Shown: positions 35,288 to 44,615, counted from the first letter of the stretch. The stretch: DNA of 55,633 bases from Natrinema versiforme JCM 10478 (GCF_000337195.1 NZ_AOID01000026.1:172923-228555); one strand, 5' to 3'. Numbers and translations: made by a program. Notes: a model not told the origin generated them from the sequence alone.

Positions 35288-35857
35288 TCACCGCACCGCG
35301 ACAAAATCGCGCACGCTGCCGGGCGTCACTCCGTTGATCGTCGCGAAGACGGACCCCAGGACCAGCCCGTAGACGAGGTGGCCGAGACCGAACAAGAGCG
35401 CGCTGACCAGTTCCGCCGCGGGTCCCGCGATCGGGAGGAACGGCAGCGGTAACGCCGCCACGCCGGCCCCCTCCATCGCCAGCGGGAACAGGACGCCGCC
35501 GGCGAAGAGCCCGAGGACCGCACCGAAGACGAGCCCCAGGACGACGTAGTCGCTGAACTCGCCCACCAGTTGCTGGACCGCCCGCCGCGAGGCCAGGGCG
35601 GCGAACAGCAGTCCGAACGCGATACTGATCAGCAGGTGGATCGCCCAGCCGACGCCGACCGCCGTCCCGGGCTCCGCTGCGAGTCCGCCCAACAACTCGA
35701 TCTGGTTGCCGCCGAGGTGGAGGACTAGTCCCATGGCGATTCCGGCGATCAGTCCACCGGTGATACCACCGCCCCAGACGCCGACGCCGTCGAGTCTATG
35801 TGTGGCATTCCCAACCATGTTTGTGGCTACGGGAACGATCGTGTTCAAGGCGACCAT
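35288..35857 (-). CDS. Multispan membrane protein of unknown function
   Basis: 189 aa with four or five hydrophobic segments and Gly-rich helices (GGGITGGLIAGIAMGLVL, GLLFAALASRRA, YVVLGLVFGAVLGLFAGGVLF, SALLFGLGHLVYGLVLG). The pattern resembles haloarchaeal membrane proteins of unknown function. ATG at 35857 gives the full frame; ATG at 35818 (MVGNATHRLDG) is an alternative start. The iron-box palindrome lies 41 bases upstream and could affect this gene as well as the divergent regulator. Confidence 0.65.
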   Translation of the reverse strand: MVALNTIVPVATNMVGNATHRLDGVGVWGGGITGGLIAGIAMGLVLHLGGNQIELLGGLAAEPGTAVGVGWAIHLLISIAFGLLFAALASRRAVQQLVGEFSDYVVLGLVFGAVLGLFAGGVLFPLAMEGAGVAALPLPFLPIAGPAAELVSALLFGLGHLVYGLVLGSVFATINGVTPGSVRDFVAVR

Positions 35858-35897
35858 CCCTCGAGAGCCCTGACCGTCTCCGAAGCAAACGACACAC

Positions 35898-35913
35898 TTT
35901 AGGCCAGCCTAAA
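35898..35913. promoter_or_regulatory. Iron-box palindrome (DtxR-family operator), site 1
   Basis: TTTAGGCCAGCCTAAA, a perfect 16-bp palindrome of the TTAGG-N4-CCTAA type recognised by DtxR/Idr regulators in haloarchaea. It covers the TATA-like CTTTAGG of the rightward regulator, so iron-loaded repressor should block it. Confidence 0.7.
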
Positions 35914-35929
35914 CAAGGGCCGATACCAA

Positions 35930-36817
35930 GTGACGATGACGAGCGAGAACGCAAGTGCGGGAGCACTACAGCAGGTGGGGGACGAGCCGATGGCCGATGC
36001 CATCGAGGGAGCGGCGTTTCTCGCGCGATCAGCGCACAGAGTTCGCGTGTTGGAACTCCTCTCGAGCGGACCGCGGACACGTGAGACTCTGCTATCGGGG
36101 ACCGACGTGACGCGTGTCACGCTCAGCCGGATCCTCGGCGACCTGACCGACCGCGGCTGGATCGAACGCGATCACGCCGACGACCGGTACGCGATCACGG
36201 ACACGGGCGCAGCCGTGTACGACGACTTCGAGCGACTGCTCGAGACGATCACCGTCGGACAGCGCTGTCCCGAGGTGCTCGACGCGCTCCCGACCGAGTG
36301 GTTCGGCTTCGAACTCCGCTGTCTGGCCGACTGCGATACCGTCGCGACCGACAGCGCCGATCCCCTGTCCGGAATGCGGGTCATCGCGAACGCCGTCGGC
36401 CGCGCCACAACCGTCCGAGCGGCCGTCAGTTCCTTTGCGAGTCTGCCGATGTACACCCACGCCGAGTCGGTCCGCGCCGGGGACGCCGCCGAGGCCGAGG
36501 TCGTCTTCGACAGGGACGCGACCGCGGTCAACGTGGAGGACCCGGACCTCGTCGACCGGTGGCGGGCGATCGAGGCCGAGAGCGCGCGGCCGGTGTACTA
36601 CAGCGCCGACGAGCGATTCCCCTGTAACGTCGACATCATCGACGGCGAGCGAGTCTTCCTCTCGGTCACCGACGAGAACGGCGGGTTCCGCGTCGTCGAG
36701 AGCACGCATCCCGCCGTCGTCGACTGGGCCGAGGCCCTGTTCCGCGAGAAACGAACCGCGGCAGTGCCGCTCGAGCAGTATCGCTCCGGTGTCGAACCGG
36801 TCGATTCCCACGCCTGA
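35930..36817 (+). CDS. Winged-helix regulator (TrmB/HTH DUF-type), probably iron-linked
   Basis: 295 aa. An N-terminal winged helix (RVRVLELLSSGPRTRETLL...TLSRILGDLTDRGWIERD, residues about 35-80) is followed by a 200-residue effector-like domain of a type common in haloarchaeal two-domain regulators. GTG at 35930 fits leaderless spacing; ATG at 35936 is equally acceptable. The iron box over its promoter and the iron-transport genes downstream suggest control within iron homeostasis, as regulator or as local controller of the next operon through the GTTACGCGTAAC palindrome. Confidence 0.75.
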   Translation: MTMTSENASAGALQQVGDEPMADAIEGAAFLARSAHRVRVLELLSSGPRTRETLLSGTDVTRVTLSRILGDLTDRGWIERDHADDRYAITDTGAAVYDDFERLLETITVGQRCPEVLDALPTEWFGFELRCLADCDTVATDSADPLSGMRVIANAVGRATTVRAAVSSFASLPMYTHAESVRAGDAAEAEVVFDRDATAVNVEDPDLVDRWRAIEAESARPVYYSADERFPCNVDIIDGERVFLSVTDENGGFRVVESTHPAVVDWAEALFREKRTAAVPLEQYRSGVEPVDSHA

Positions 36818-36972
36818 GACGCGTCGGTGTCGTCGCTCCGGCCGCTGTACGCCATCTCACCGTCTCGTCGTCTCGCTTCTCGTTCTCGCCGCCGTTGTCG
36901 TTCTTTCGCTGATCGAATTACACCAGTGGACGCGTCCGTCTCGCGTCTTTTCGTTCCCGTGGTACACACTAC

Positions 36973-36984
36973 GTTACGCGTAAC
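36973..36984. promoter_or_regulatory. 12-bp palindrome upstream of the iron-transport operon
   Basis: GTTACGCGTAAC, perfect, with a further half-site GTGTAAC at 36990-36996. It is located 60 bases before the binding-protein start, upstream of the TATA region. It may be the site of the neighbouring winged-helix regulator; that is inference. Confidence 0.4.
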
Positions 36985-37025
36985 ACGGCGTGTAACATCG
37001 AACGCGGGAAATCACTAAGGTATTC

Positions 37026-37039
37026 TTAGGCATGCCTAA
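37026..37039. promoter_or_regulatory. Iron-box palindrome, site 2
   Basis: TTAGGCATGCCTAA, perfect, between the probable TATA element (37015-37022) and the predicted start of transcription at ATG 37044. Occupation would block initiation, so the transporter should be repressed when iron is sufficient. Confidence 0.75.
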
Positions 37040-37043
37040 AAAC

Positions 37044-38189
37044 ATGCCACAGAGACGGACGGTGCTCGCGAGCGGCGCGAGCCTCGTCGCGGCGACGGTT
37101 GCAGGGTGTACTGGGGATCCGACTACCGATGCAGACGAGTCCGAGAACGCGGCCGTCGATCCATACACCGTGACAGTCGAACCGAACGGCAGCTACACGT
37201 TCGAGTCGATACCGGAGACCTATGCGGCCATTCCGAGCGTCTGGCTCGACATCGGGATGGCGTTCGGAATCGAACCCGACGCGGTCGCGAGTTTCGACCG
37301 CGCGCCGCTGAAGTACTACGACCTGCTGCCCGATGTCTCCCTCGATCAGGACGCGGTCACGCTGCTCGCGGGCGACGCCGAGGAGGGCTACGACAAGGAG
37401 AACTTCTACACCGCGGACGTCGACGTTCACCTCATCGATCCGCAGGCACTGAAGTTCTACGCCAACTGGAGCGACGACGATATCGCGGAGATCGAGGACG
37501 CCGCCGGACCGTTCCTCGGGACGACGATCCGCTTCCAGTCGGATTCGCTCACTGGCGGCGAGGAACCGGCCTACGACCTCTACGGCGCGTTTGAGAAAGC
37601 CGCGGCGATTTTCCAGCGCCAAGCGCAGTTCGAGGCGTGGCAGTCCTTTTACGACGACTTCATCGAAGGCATTCAGCAGAACCTGCCGCCCGAGGACGAG
37701 CGGCCGTCGGTCGCCGCAATTTGGCGCGGGGTCAACCCCGACTCCGGGGAGTTCCGCATCGCCGAGATCAATGCGGCCGCGAACAACACCAGAACCTACC
37801 GGGAACTCGGGCTCCGAGACGACTTCGAGGGCCGCGTCCCCGACGGGCCGATCGGCTACGAGGAACTCCTCGACGTCGATCCCGACTACATCGGCGCTGT
37901 CGGCGGCCTCACGTCGCTCACCCACGAGGAGTTCGTCTCGACGGTCGTCGAACCGTTCGAGAACGATACGAACGGACAGAAGCTGAGCGCGGTCCAGAAC
38001 GGGAACGTCGTCCGAACCGGCGGCCAGTACATGGGACCGATCGTCGACCTCTATTCGACGGAGGCGCTCGCAAAGCAGGTCTTCCCGGACCGGTTCGGCG
38101 AGTGGCCGGGCGCGGTCAGCGACGTGCCCGAGGACGAACGGCTCTTCGACCGAGAGGAGCTTGCGGATCTCATCAACGGGGAGTTCTAG
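37044..38189 (+). CDS. Iron-siderophore ABC transporter substrate-binding lipoprotein
   Basis: 381 aa. The N-terminus PQRRTVLASGASLVAATVAGC carries a twin-arginine motif and a lipobox (AGC), so it is exported by Tat and anchored by lipid. The mature part is a class III (BtuF/FhuD-like) binding fold with an elongated middle helix. ATG 37044 is chosen because the in-frame ATG at 37032 lies inside the iron box. The FecCD permease gene follows after 7 bases. Binding of a ferric siderophore or heme-like complex is inferred from the iron box and permease family. Confidence 0.85.
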   Translation: MPQRRTVLASGASLVAATVAGCTGDPTTDADESENAAVDPYTVTVEPNGSYTFESIPETYAAIPSVWLDIGMAFGIEPDAVASFDRAPLKYYDLLPDVSLDQDAVTLLAGDAEEGYDKENFYTADVDVHLIDPQALKFYANWSDDDIAEIEDAAGPFLGTTIRFQSDSLTGGEEPAYDLYGAFEKAAAIFQRQAQFEAWQSFYDDFIEGIQQNLPPEDERPSVAAIWRGVNPDSGEFRIAEINAAANNTRTYRELGLRDDFEGRVPDGPIGYEELLDVDPDYIGAVGGLTSLTHEEFVSTVVEPFENDTNGQKLSAVQNGNVVRTGGQYMGPIVDLYSTEALAKQVFPDRFGEWPGAVSDVPEDERLFDREELADLINGEF

Positions 38190-38196
38190 CCGGGCG

Positions 38197-39315
38197 ATGG
38201 CGGGCTCCTCGGCGACTCGAGAGAAGGGGGCAGAGACGGACGACTGGGCCGTCTCGTGGGTCGATTCGAGACTGGTCTCGTTGATCCTCGGTAGCCTCGG
38301 CGTGCTCCTCGCTGCGACGCTCCTGCAGGTGAGCTTCGGCGCGTACCCGCTGACGCTGAGCGAGGCGTGGCGGACCGTGTTCGATCCGCAGGTGATCTTT
38401 CACGTCGGAGTCTGGCGGGCGTTCCTCCTCGGCGGTGAGATCCCGGACTGGCTCACGGCCCAGCAACTCATCGTCTGGAATATCCGTCTGCCACGGATCC
38501 TCGTGGGGATCCTGGTCGGTGCGAACCTCGCGATTTCGGGTGCGATATTCCAGATTGTCACTCGAAACGAACTCGCCAGTCCCTACATCCTCGGCATCAG
38601 CGACGGCGCTGGACTCGTCGTCTTGCTGACCCTGACGATGTTCTCGGGGCTGGTGTCGTGGCTCCCGGTGCTCGCGGCCGCCGGTGGGGCCTTCGCTTTC
38701 CTCCTCGTCTACGCTATCGCGTGGAAGAACGGGACCAGCCCGATCCGGCTCGTCCTCGCCGGCGTCATCGTCGGCTCCGTGTTCGGCTCCGTCCAGCGCG
38801 CCCTGTTCTTCTTCATCGACGATCTGGGGATCGCGATGGCGGCCCAGACGTGGCTGTCGGGGTCGCTGCTGGGAACCGACTGGGAACAGGTCCGCATCGC
38901 GCTTCCGTTTACGATCCTCGCGCTCGTGTTGGCGCTTGCCGTCACGCGACAGCTCGATATCCTCCTGCTGGGGGAGAAGACCGCCCGATCGCTTGGGATG
39001 TCCGTCGAGCGAGTCCGGTTTCTCGTCGCCGGCATCGCGATCCTGTCGACGGCCGCCGCGATCGCCGTCGCCGGCCTCGTCAGCTTCGTCGGGCTGATCG
39101 TGCCCCACATGGTTCGGAACATCGTCGGCGGAGACACGAAGCGGCTCCTCGTCGGCTGTCTGTTCGTCGGCCCCGCGTTGCTGGTCGGCGCTGACGTGGG
39201 CGCGCGCCTCGCGCTGAACCCCGTCCAGCTCCCCGTCGGAATCATCACCGGTCTCATCGGCGGCCCGTACTTCCTCTACCTGATGCGAAAACAGGAGAAC
39301 ATGGGCGAGATCTAG
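38197..39315 (+). CDS. FecCD-family iron ABC transporter permease
   Basis: 372 aa with about nine to ten membrane helices. FecCD signatures are WNIRLPRILVGILVGANLAISGAIFQ near residue 100, NELASPYILGISDGA near 128, and GLIVPHMVRNIVGGDTKRL near 305, the coupling region to the ATPase. It follows the binding-protein gene by 7 bases, in one operon. No ATP-binding subunit follows; the next gene is an unrelated DUF2071 protein, so the ATPase must come from elsewhere. Confidence 0.92.
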   Translation: MAGSSATREKGAETDDWAVSWVDSRLVSLILGSLGVLLAATLLQVSFGAYPLTLSEAWRTVFDPQVIFHVGVWRAFLLGGEIPDWLTAQQLIVWNIRLPRILVGILVGANLAISGAIFQIVTRNELASPYILGISDGAGLVVLLTLTMFSGLVSWLPVLAAAGGAFAFLLVYAIAWKNGTSPIRLVLAGVIVGSVFGSVQRALFFFIDDLGIAMAAQTWLSGSLLGTDWEQVRIALPFTILALVLALAVTRQLDILLLGEKTARSLGMSVERVRFLVAGIAILSTAAAIAVAGLVSFVGLIVPHMVRNIVGGDTKRLLVGCLFVGPALLVGADVGARLALNPVQLPVGIITGLIGGPYFLYLMRKQENMGEI

Positions 39316-39487
39316 GTTTCCGGCCTCGAGCGACCCCTGATCTCGCGGTCCGCTCGCAGTCCTTTCCGCCCAATCTGTCATCCGGTGACTGACCACTGTG
39401 AAAGCACTCGAGCCCCACCGAGGAGTCTTACCAGTTCACGAACCGCGGAACGGAAACGGGTATCAGCCGAGTGAACAATAGGGCCGT

Positions 39488-40186
39488 ATGGTACTCCCGC
39501 TGGAAATGGGGTGGCGGAACTTGCTGTTCGAGAACTGGCCGGTCGATGCGGACCTGCTCGATGCACACCTCCCCGACCGACTCGCCGTCGACGAACACGA
39601 CGGCTTCGGGTGGCTCTCGGTCGTCCCCTTTACCAACGTCGCGCTTCGCCCGCGAGGGTTCCCCTCGCGGCTGGGCGTCCCGCTGCCCGAACTCAACCTC
39701 CGGACGTACGTCACCTGCGACGGCGAGCCGGGGGTCTACTTCTTCAGCCTCGATGCGGCGGGAGTAGCGAGCGTGATCGGCGCGCGTTGCTTCCAGCACC
39801 TCCCGTACTACTACGCGCGGATTTCGCTCGCCCGAACCGAGGACGGCTGCGTGGACTTCTCGAGTCGGCGACGCCATCCCGGCGCGCGACCCGCGGCCTA
39901 CGACGCCACGTACGGCCCTGCGGGGGAGCCGTTCACGGCGACGGACGACCCGCTGGCTCGGTTCCTCCTCGAGCGATATCGATTCTACACCGAGGCACCC
40001 GACGGTTCGCTGCGATACACCGAGGTCGACCACGAGCCGTGGACGCTCTACCCGGCAACCGCCGACGTCGAAACGAACACGCTACTTACCGCGAACGGAT
40101 TTCGACTACCCGACACGGACCCGATCTACTACTACAGCCCGGGCGTGGACATCGTTGCCGGACGGAGTAAGCGCTGGAAGCGCTGA
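39488..40186 (+). CDS. DUF2071 (YqjF-family) protein
   Basis: 232 aa. The sequence shows the family pattern WRNLLFENWPVD near residue 9, LDAHLPDRLAVDEHDGFGWLSVVPF near 25, LPELNLRTYV near 68 and GVYFFSLDA near 83. The family resembles acetoacetate-decarboxylase-like barrels, but its reaction is not established. It is monocistronic and not clearly linked to the iron genes upstream. Confidence 0.85.
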   Translation: MVLPLEMGWRNLLFENWPVDADLLDAHLPDRLAVDEHDGFGWLSVVPFTNVALRPRGFPSRLGVPLPELNLRTYVTCDGEPGVYFFSLDAAGVASVIGARCFQHLPYYYARISLARTEDGCVDFSSRRRHPGARPAAYDATYGPAGEPFTATDDPLARFLLERYRFYTEAPDGSLRYTEVDHEPWTLYPATADVETNTLLTANGFRLPDTDPIYYYSPGVDIVAGRSKRWKR

Positions 40187-40431
40187 CGTGGGAGACGGAT
40201 CGGTTGCTGTGCCACGGTGAGTCAGTTCTCGAGCGTGCAGCGCTCCCTCTGATTTGATATCGCGATATTTGATTTATGTTGGCGCAGACGGCGCGTTGAC
40301 CGAATCAGCGAACGAGTCGCGAGCGCGTCGCTCTCGAGCGATCACAAGCGGTACTCGAGCCGGGAAACCGAGAAACAGAGAGAATCGAGGCCGTTCGAAC
40401 GTCACCCGTTGTCTCCGATCCGCAAAGAGGC
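40187..40431. other. Gene-free stretch with an isolated palindrome
   Basis: Convergent gap between the DUF2071 and rio2 genes. Its AT-rich core holds a perfect ATATCGCGATAT palindrome (40257-40268) with TTTATG just after, which looks promoter-like, but no credible gene starts there. Confidence 0.3.
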
Positions 40432-41340
40432 CTACAGGTGGGTCTCGATCGATTCGAAGGATTCGTCCTCGATGGCGTCGGCAATATCGTCGCTTGCGAG
40501 TTCGTCGGGCACGTGCTGGGGGTACTTTCGGCGGAAATAGCCCACGATATTCGTCAGATCGCGCCGCAGGAACTCCGCTGCGTTCTCGTGGTCCGTCGGC
40601 ACGGCTTGGGGCCAGTCGAAGACTTTGACACCGTCTTCGTTGACGAAAACGTTGTACTCGCTCATGTCGGCGTGGACGTACCCCTTCGCGTACGCGCGCG
40701 ACATTTCATTCAGCAGCAACTCGAGGACGCCGAGTACCTGCTCGTCCTCGAGTCGGGTTTGGGACAGCTCGACGCCGTCCATCTTCTCCATGACGATGGC
40801 GTGGCGGTTCTGGCCGATCGGCTGGGGGACCGCCACGTCGGGGTAGAGCTCCTCCAAGATATCGTGTTCGCGCTCGGCGGCCTTCCGGGCGGTGTACATC
40901 CACGACACGTGATCGTTCTCGGATGTGTAATCCCGCTCTTTGTGGATCTTCCGGAAGTTCGTATACCCCTCGCGGTGATATTTCAGCGCGAGCGGTTTGT
41001 ACGACTTGACCTCGTAGACGTCGCTTTCCTTGCCGACGCCCAGCGGCGAGCCGAACTCGGAGATCGTATCCTGTTCGACGAGCGCCCGCAACGCGAGGAC
41101 GTCGTAGCCCTCGAACTGCAGCGTATAGCCCTCGTACTGGATCGTCTTCTTCTCGACTAACCCGCGCTTGAGACAGCGCTCGAGCCGATAGTCGACTTCC
41201 TCCTCGGTCAGATTGGCGAACTTCGGGAGCTTCTCCCGCTGGACCCACTCGGAGAACCGCATCCCCTGTTCGACCCCCGAGAGGAGATAGAAGTCCTCGT
41301 CCTCGAGTTCCGGGAGCAACCCGGCGACGTTTCGCACCAT
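40432..41340 (-). CDS. rio2: RIO2-type serine/threonine kinase
   Basis: 302 aa. An N-terminal winged helix (about 1-90) precedes the RIO kinase domain: nucleotide loop LGVGKESDVYEVKS near 100, Lys in LALKYHREG near 118, catalytic HADMSEYNVFV near 215 and metal-binding KVFDWPQAV near 232. RIO2 acts in maturation of the small ribosomal subunit. ATG 41340 begins MVRNVAGLLPELEDEDF. Confidence 0.93.
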   Translation of the reverse strand: MVRNVAGLLPELEDEDFYLLSGVEQGMRFSEWVQREKLPKFANLTEEEVDYRLERCLKRGLVEKKTIQYEGYTLQFEGYDVLALRALVEQDTISEFGSPLGVGKESDVYEVKSYKPLALKYHREGYTNFRKIHKERDYTSENDHVSWMYTARKAAEREHDILEELYPDVAVPQPIGQNRHAIVMEKMDGVELSQTRLEDEQVLGVLELLLNEMSRAYAKGYVHADMSEYNVFVNEDGVKVFDWPQAVPTDHENAAEFLRRDLTNIVGYFRRKYPQHVPDELASDDIADAIEDESFESIETHL

Positions 41341-41565
41341 AGGAGGGGGTAGCCGGCGGGTACGTAAAAACGGCGTGACGAGCGGCCACCGGTAGTGTCG
41401 GTGCCGTTCGGCGGGCTGGATTCCGAATTCACGACCAGCACATGGTAGTGGGGCCGGCTCGAGTCGAGTTTCGTGGGTATTTGGTCGTCCGTAAATCTGA
41501 TAGTGCTATACGAAACGTCCCCCATCGTCGGAATCACTTTCCACCTCGTCCGCGTGGCGTCTCGT

Positions 41566-42402
41566 ATGACGGCACTGGCCGAACGGGACTGGCGGCTGAT
41601 CCGGGACGAGCCCCGCGACGGAGCGACGCAGATGGCCCTCGAGGAGATCGCGGCGCGGACGGCCCTCGAGAACGGGATTCGAACGGTTCGAACCTACTCG
41701 TGGGAGCCGAGTACGCTCTCGCTGGGGTATCGACAGGACGCCGAGACCGTCGACTGGGGGTTCTGCGAGCGGGAGGGGATCGACGTCACCCGCCGACAGA
41801 CCGGCGGCGGTGGCATCTATCACGACCGGTTCGCCGACATCTCCTATACGATCGTGGCTCCCGCCGGCGAGGTCCCGGGGAACCTGATGGACTGTTACGA
41901 ACTGTTCTGCGAGCCGATTCTCGAGGCCTTCGACCGAATGGGCGTCGACGCCGCCTTCGCGTCGGCCGAACAGGACGCCATCTACCAGCCCTCGTGCTAT
42001 CTGCGGGATATCAACCCGGCACACGACATCGTCGCACCGGTGGACGCGGATGACGAGGCGAAAAAGATCAGCGGGAACGCCCAATACCGCCAGCGCGACG
42101 TGGTCATCCAGCACGGCTCGATCAGTTACGCCCTCGAGCCCCGGAAACACGTCGGCGTGTTCGACACTGAACTCGAGGAATCGACCTTCACCGACCGAGT
42201 GACGAGCATCCGCGACGAGGCGGGTATCGATCGGGACGACGCGGTCGCGGCGATCGGGAATTCATTACGGGACTGGTGTGACGCCGCGGAATCGACGTGG
42301 GAGGACGACGAACTCGAGGCCGCACGGGACCTCGCCGACCGAAAGTTCGGTGCCGACGGGTGGGTTCGGAATCGGGAGGTGATCGAAACCGAGACGCAGT
42401 GA
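41566..42402 (+). CDS. Lipoate-protein ligase A family protein
   Basis: 278 aa. The BPL/LPL catalytic core appears as TYSWEPSTLSLGYRQ near residue 44, RRQTGGGGIYHD near 75 (the RRxxGGGxVxHD motif) and KKISGNAQYRQRD near 165 with the catalytic lysine. It would attach lipoate or octanoate to an E2 or glycine-cleavage H protein. The catalytic R-R-x-x-G-G-G pattern is intact. Because 2-oxoacid dehydrogenase E1 is encoded at 32-34 kb, a supporting role is plausible but unproven. Confidence 0.85.
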   Translation: MTALAERDWRLIRDEPRDGATQMALEEIAARTALENGIRTVRTYSWEPSTLSLGYRQDAETVDWGFCEREGIDVTRRQTGGGGIYHDRFADISYTIVAPAGEVPGNLMDCYELFCEPILEAFDRMGVDAAFASAEQDAIYQPSCYLRDINPAHDIVAPVDADDEAKKISGNAQYRQRDVVIQHGSISYALEPRKHVGVFDTELEESTFTDRVTSIRDEAGIDRDDAVAAIGNSLRDWCDAAESTWEDDELEAARDLADRKFGADGWVRNREVIETETQ

Positions 42403-42502
42403 CTTTCTGCGATCGGTCGCCGTCTCGTGCTCGCTCGAAAACCACCCTCTCCAGCCGATTCGCTCCGAAGTACCTATCACGAACCGGTACTGACGAGTGG
42501 CC

Positions 42503-43372
42503 ATGAAGGTCGGTGCACACGTTTCGATCTCCGGTTCGCGCGTCTCGTCCGACGAGGAAACCCCGCCGTACGACGATCTCCGCAACGCGGTCCACCGCCA
42601 ACTCGCCTTCGGCGGCAACTGCGGGCAGATCTTCACCACTTCGCCGCAGGTCTGGCAACAGCCCGAAATCGGCGACGAGGCCGCCGCGGGCTTCCGAGAG
42701 GAGACCGACGAAGAGCTTGAGGGTCCGTGGGTCATCCACTCGTCGTATCTCGTCAATCTCTGTACGCCGAAAGACGACCTCCGCCGGAAGTCCATGGAGA
42801 GCATGCAGGCGGAACTCGACGCCGCCGACCGACTCGGGATTCCGTACGTCAACGTCCACCTCGGGGCCCACACCGGCGCGGGCGTCGAGGGCGGCCTCGA
42901 CAACGCCGCGAGCGTCATCGATGACCTCGAGGTCCCCGAGGACGTGACGATTCTCATCGAGTCCGACGCGGGTAGCGGAACGAAACTCGGCGGCGAGTTC
43001 GAACACCTCGCGGGGATCATCGACCGCACCGAGACGGATATCGGCATCTGTATCGACACCGCCCATACGCTCGTCGCGGGCAACGACCTCACGACGCCCG
43101 AGGCGGTCGACGAGACCGTCGGCCGGTTCGACGACGAGGTCGGACTGGAGTACCTCGAGTACATCCACCTCAACGACTCGAAACACGACGTGGGTACCCA
43201 CAAGGACGAACACGCCCACGTCGGCGAGGGCTACATCGGCGAGGACGGCATGCAAGCGATCGTGAACCACCCCGATCTGCGTGAGCTGCCCTTCGCCCTC
43301 GAGACGCCGACCGAGGACGGCCGCGGCTTCGCGTGGAACATCGAGAAGGTCCGAGAACTGCGGGACGAGTAA
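42503..43372 (+). CDS. nfo: Endonuclease IV (AP endonuclease)
   Basis: 289 aa TIM-barrel DNA repair enzyme cutting at abasic sites. Family features are [11 protein letters not shown] at the start, [10 protein letters not shown] near 78, [12 protein letters not shown] near 112, the metal-site [12 protein letters not shown] near 155, [11 protein letters not shown] near 182 and [25 protein letters not shown] near 218. ATG 42503 is chosen over a GTG at 42497 by homology. The gene is oriented like the preceding ligase gene but has its own promoter. Confidence 0.95.
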   Translation: MKVGAHVSISGSRVSSDEETPPYDDLRNAVHRQLAFGGNCGQIFTTSPQVWQQPEIGDEAAAGFREETDEELEGPWVIHSSYLVNLCTPKDDLRRKSMESMQAELDAADRLGIPYVNVHLGAHTGAGVEGGLDNAASVIDDLEVPEDVTILIESDAGSGTKLGGEFEHLAGIIDRTETDIGICIDTAHTLVAGNDLTTPEAVDETVGRFDDEVGLEYLEYIHLNDSKHDVGTHKDEHAHVGEGYIGEDGMQAIVNHPDLRELPFALETPTEDGRGFAWNIEKVRELRDE

Positions 43373-43432
43373 CCCGTCTCGAGCGCTCGAGAAACCGACC
43401 CGTTTTTACTCGACATCGCCGTAGGACGGCCC

Positions 43433-44227
43433 GTGCGCGAGTTCTCCGAATCCTACCTGAGCCGGACCCGAGAGGGAATGTGGGCCGATTCCCGGGTGGC
43501 CCTCGAGCCGCTCGCCCTCGAGTCCCGCGACCGGACTCTCGACGTGGGCTGTGGCACCGGCGAGCTGAGTCGCGTCCTCGCGGCGGAGTCGCCGGGCGAG
43601 GTGATCGGCTGCGACGCCGATGCCGACCTGCTCGCGGCCGCGAGCGAGCACGTGCCGGTCGTCGCCGGCGACGCCGTTCAGTTGCCGTTCCCCGACGACG
43701 CGTTCGACCTCGTCGTCTGTCAGGCTCTATTGATCAATCTGCCCGAGCCCGCAGCGGCGCTGGCCGAGTTCGCACGTGTCTCGAGCGATCTCGTCGCGGC
43801 CGTCGAACCCGACAACGCCGCCGTCGAGGTCGATTCGAGCGTCGACACTGAAGACGACCTCGAGCGGCGGGCGCGGCGGGCCTACCTCGACGGCGTGCAG
43901 ACGGACGTGTCACTCGGGGCCGACGCCCGCGAGGCGTTCGAGGAAGCGGGACTCGAAGTGTGTGACACGCGCCGGTACGACCACGTTCGGACGGTCGAGC
44001 CGCCCTACGGCGAGCCGGCGCTGGTCGCGGCCCGCCGCAAGGCAACCGGGGCGGGGTTGGCCGACGACCGCGAGACGATGCTCTCGGGGGCGTTGACCGA
44101 GGCGGAGTACGACGACCTCCGCGGGTCGTGGCGGGAGATGGGGCGGACCGTCATCGACCAGATGGAATCGGGGGAGTACCGCCGCGAGGAGGCGGTTCCG
44201 TTCTTCGTGACCGTCGGGCAAGCGTGA
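43433..44227 (+). CDS. Class I SAM-dependent methyltransferase
   Basis: 264 aa. Motif I is LDVGCGTGELSRVLA near residue 38, the acidic residue in GCDADADLL near 61 binds the ribose of SAM, VVAGDAVQLPFPDDAFDLVVC near 78-98 is motif II/post-II. The leaderless GTG at 43433 follows a TATA-like TTTTTACT at 43402-43409. The target is unknown; a small-molecule methyltransferase (UbiE/COQ5-like) is the closest general class. Confidence 0.85.
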   Translation: MREFSESYLSRTREGMWADSRVALEPLALESRDRTLDVGCGTGELSRVLAAESPGEVIGCDADADLLAAASEHVPVVAGDAVQLPFPDDAFDLVVCQALLINLPEPAAALAEFARVSSDLVAAVEPDNAAVEVDSSVDTEDDLERRARRAYLDGVQTDVSLGADAREAFEEAGLEVCDTRRYDHVRTVEPPYGEPALVAARRKATGAGLADDRETMLSGALTEAEYDDLRGSWREMGRTVIDQMESGEYRREEAVPFFVTVGQA

Positions 44228-44254
44228 CGGTCCACGCTCGCCCGCCGCACGCGT

Positions 44255-44503
44255 TCACTCGGCGGCCTGAACGACGATTTGATCGTTTACGGCCTCGACG
44301 CGGCTGACGGGGATCTGGAGCCGGCCATCGTCGCCGCCTCGAGGGACGTCCGCTGCCGAAGTCTGTCCGCGAGCATCGACGACGAGGTCACGGAGCGCAC
44401 CGGAGTCGGGGTCCATCGTGACTGTAGAGAGCGTGCCGAAGTCAGTGCCGTCGATTCCGACGACGGGCTTTCCGCCGAGGGTTCGTGCCAGTATCTCGCT
44501 CAT
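44255..44503 (-). CDS. PRC-barrel domain protein
   Basis: 82 aa. MSEILARTLGGKPVVGIDGTDFGTL followed by a beta-rich core matches the PRC-barrel fold, which occurs in RNA-processing and photosynthetic proteins and alone in many archaea. TATA-like ATTTATTAC (complement of 44523-44531) sets a leaderless ATG at 44503. The exact role is unknown; stand-alone PRC proteins of this size are proposed partners of CdpB-type cell-division factors in haloarchaea, which I note as a possible link only. Confidence 0.85.
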   Translation of the reverse strand: MSEILARTLGGKPVVGIDGTDFGTLSTVTMDPDSGALRDLVVDARGQTSAADVPRGGDDGRLQIPVSRVEAVNDQIVVQAAE

Positions 44504-44615
44504 ACGTCCCCGGGCCACGTCCTGTAATAAATGATTTTGGTCATACGGGCTGTCAGGACCCCACTCTACCCCGTCGGACCCCCACAGCAATGATGTCACG
44601 TCTCCAATAGCACGT

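Noticed and set aside
40254-40628. A 124-aa rightward gene
   Set aside because: Its basic composition and Arg-rich frame match the antisense of rio2, and it has no haloarchaeal acidic bias or domain.
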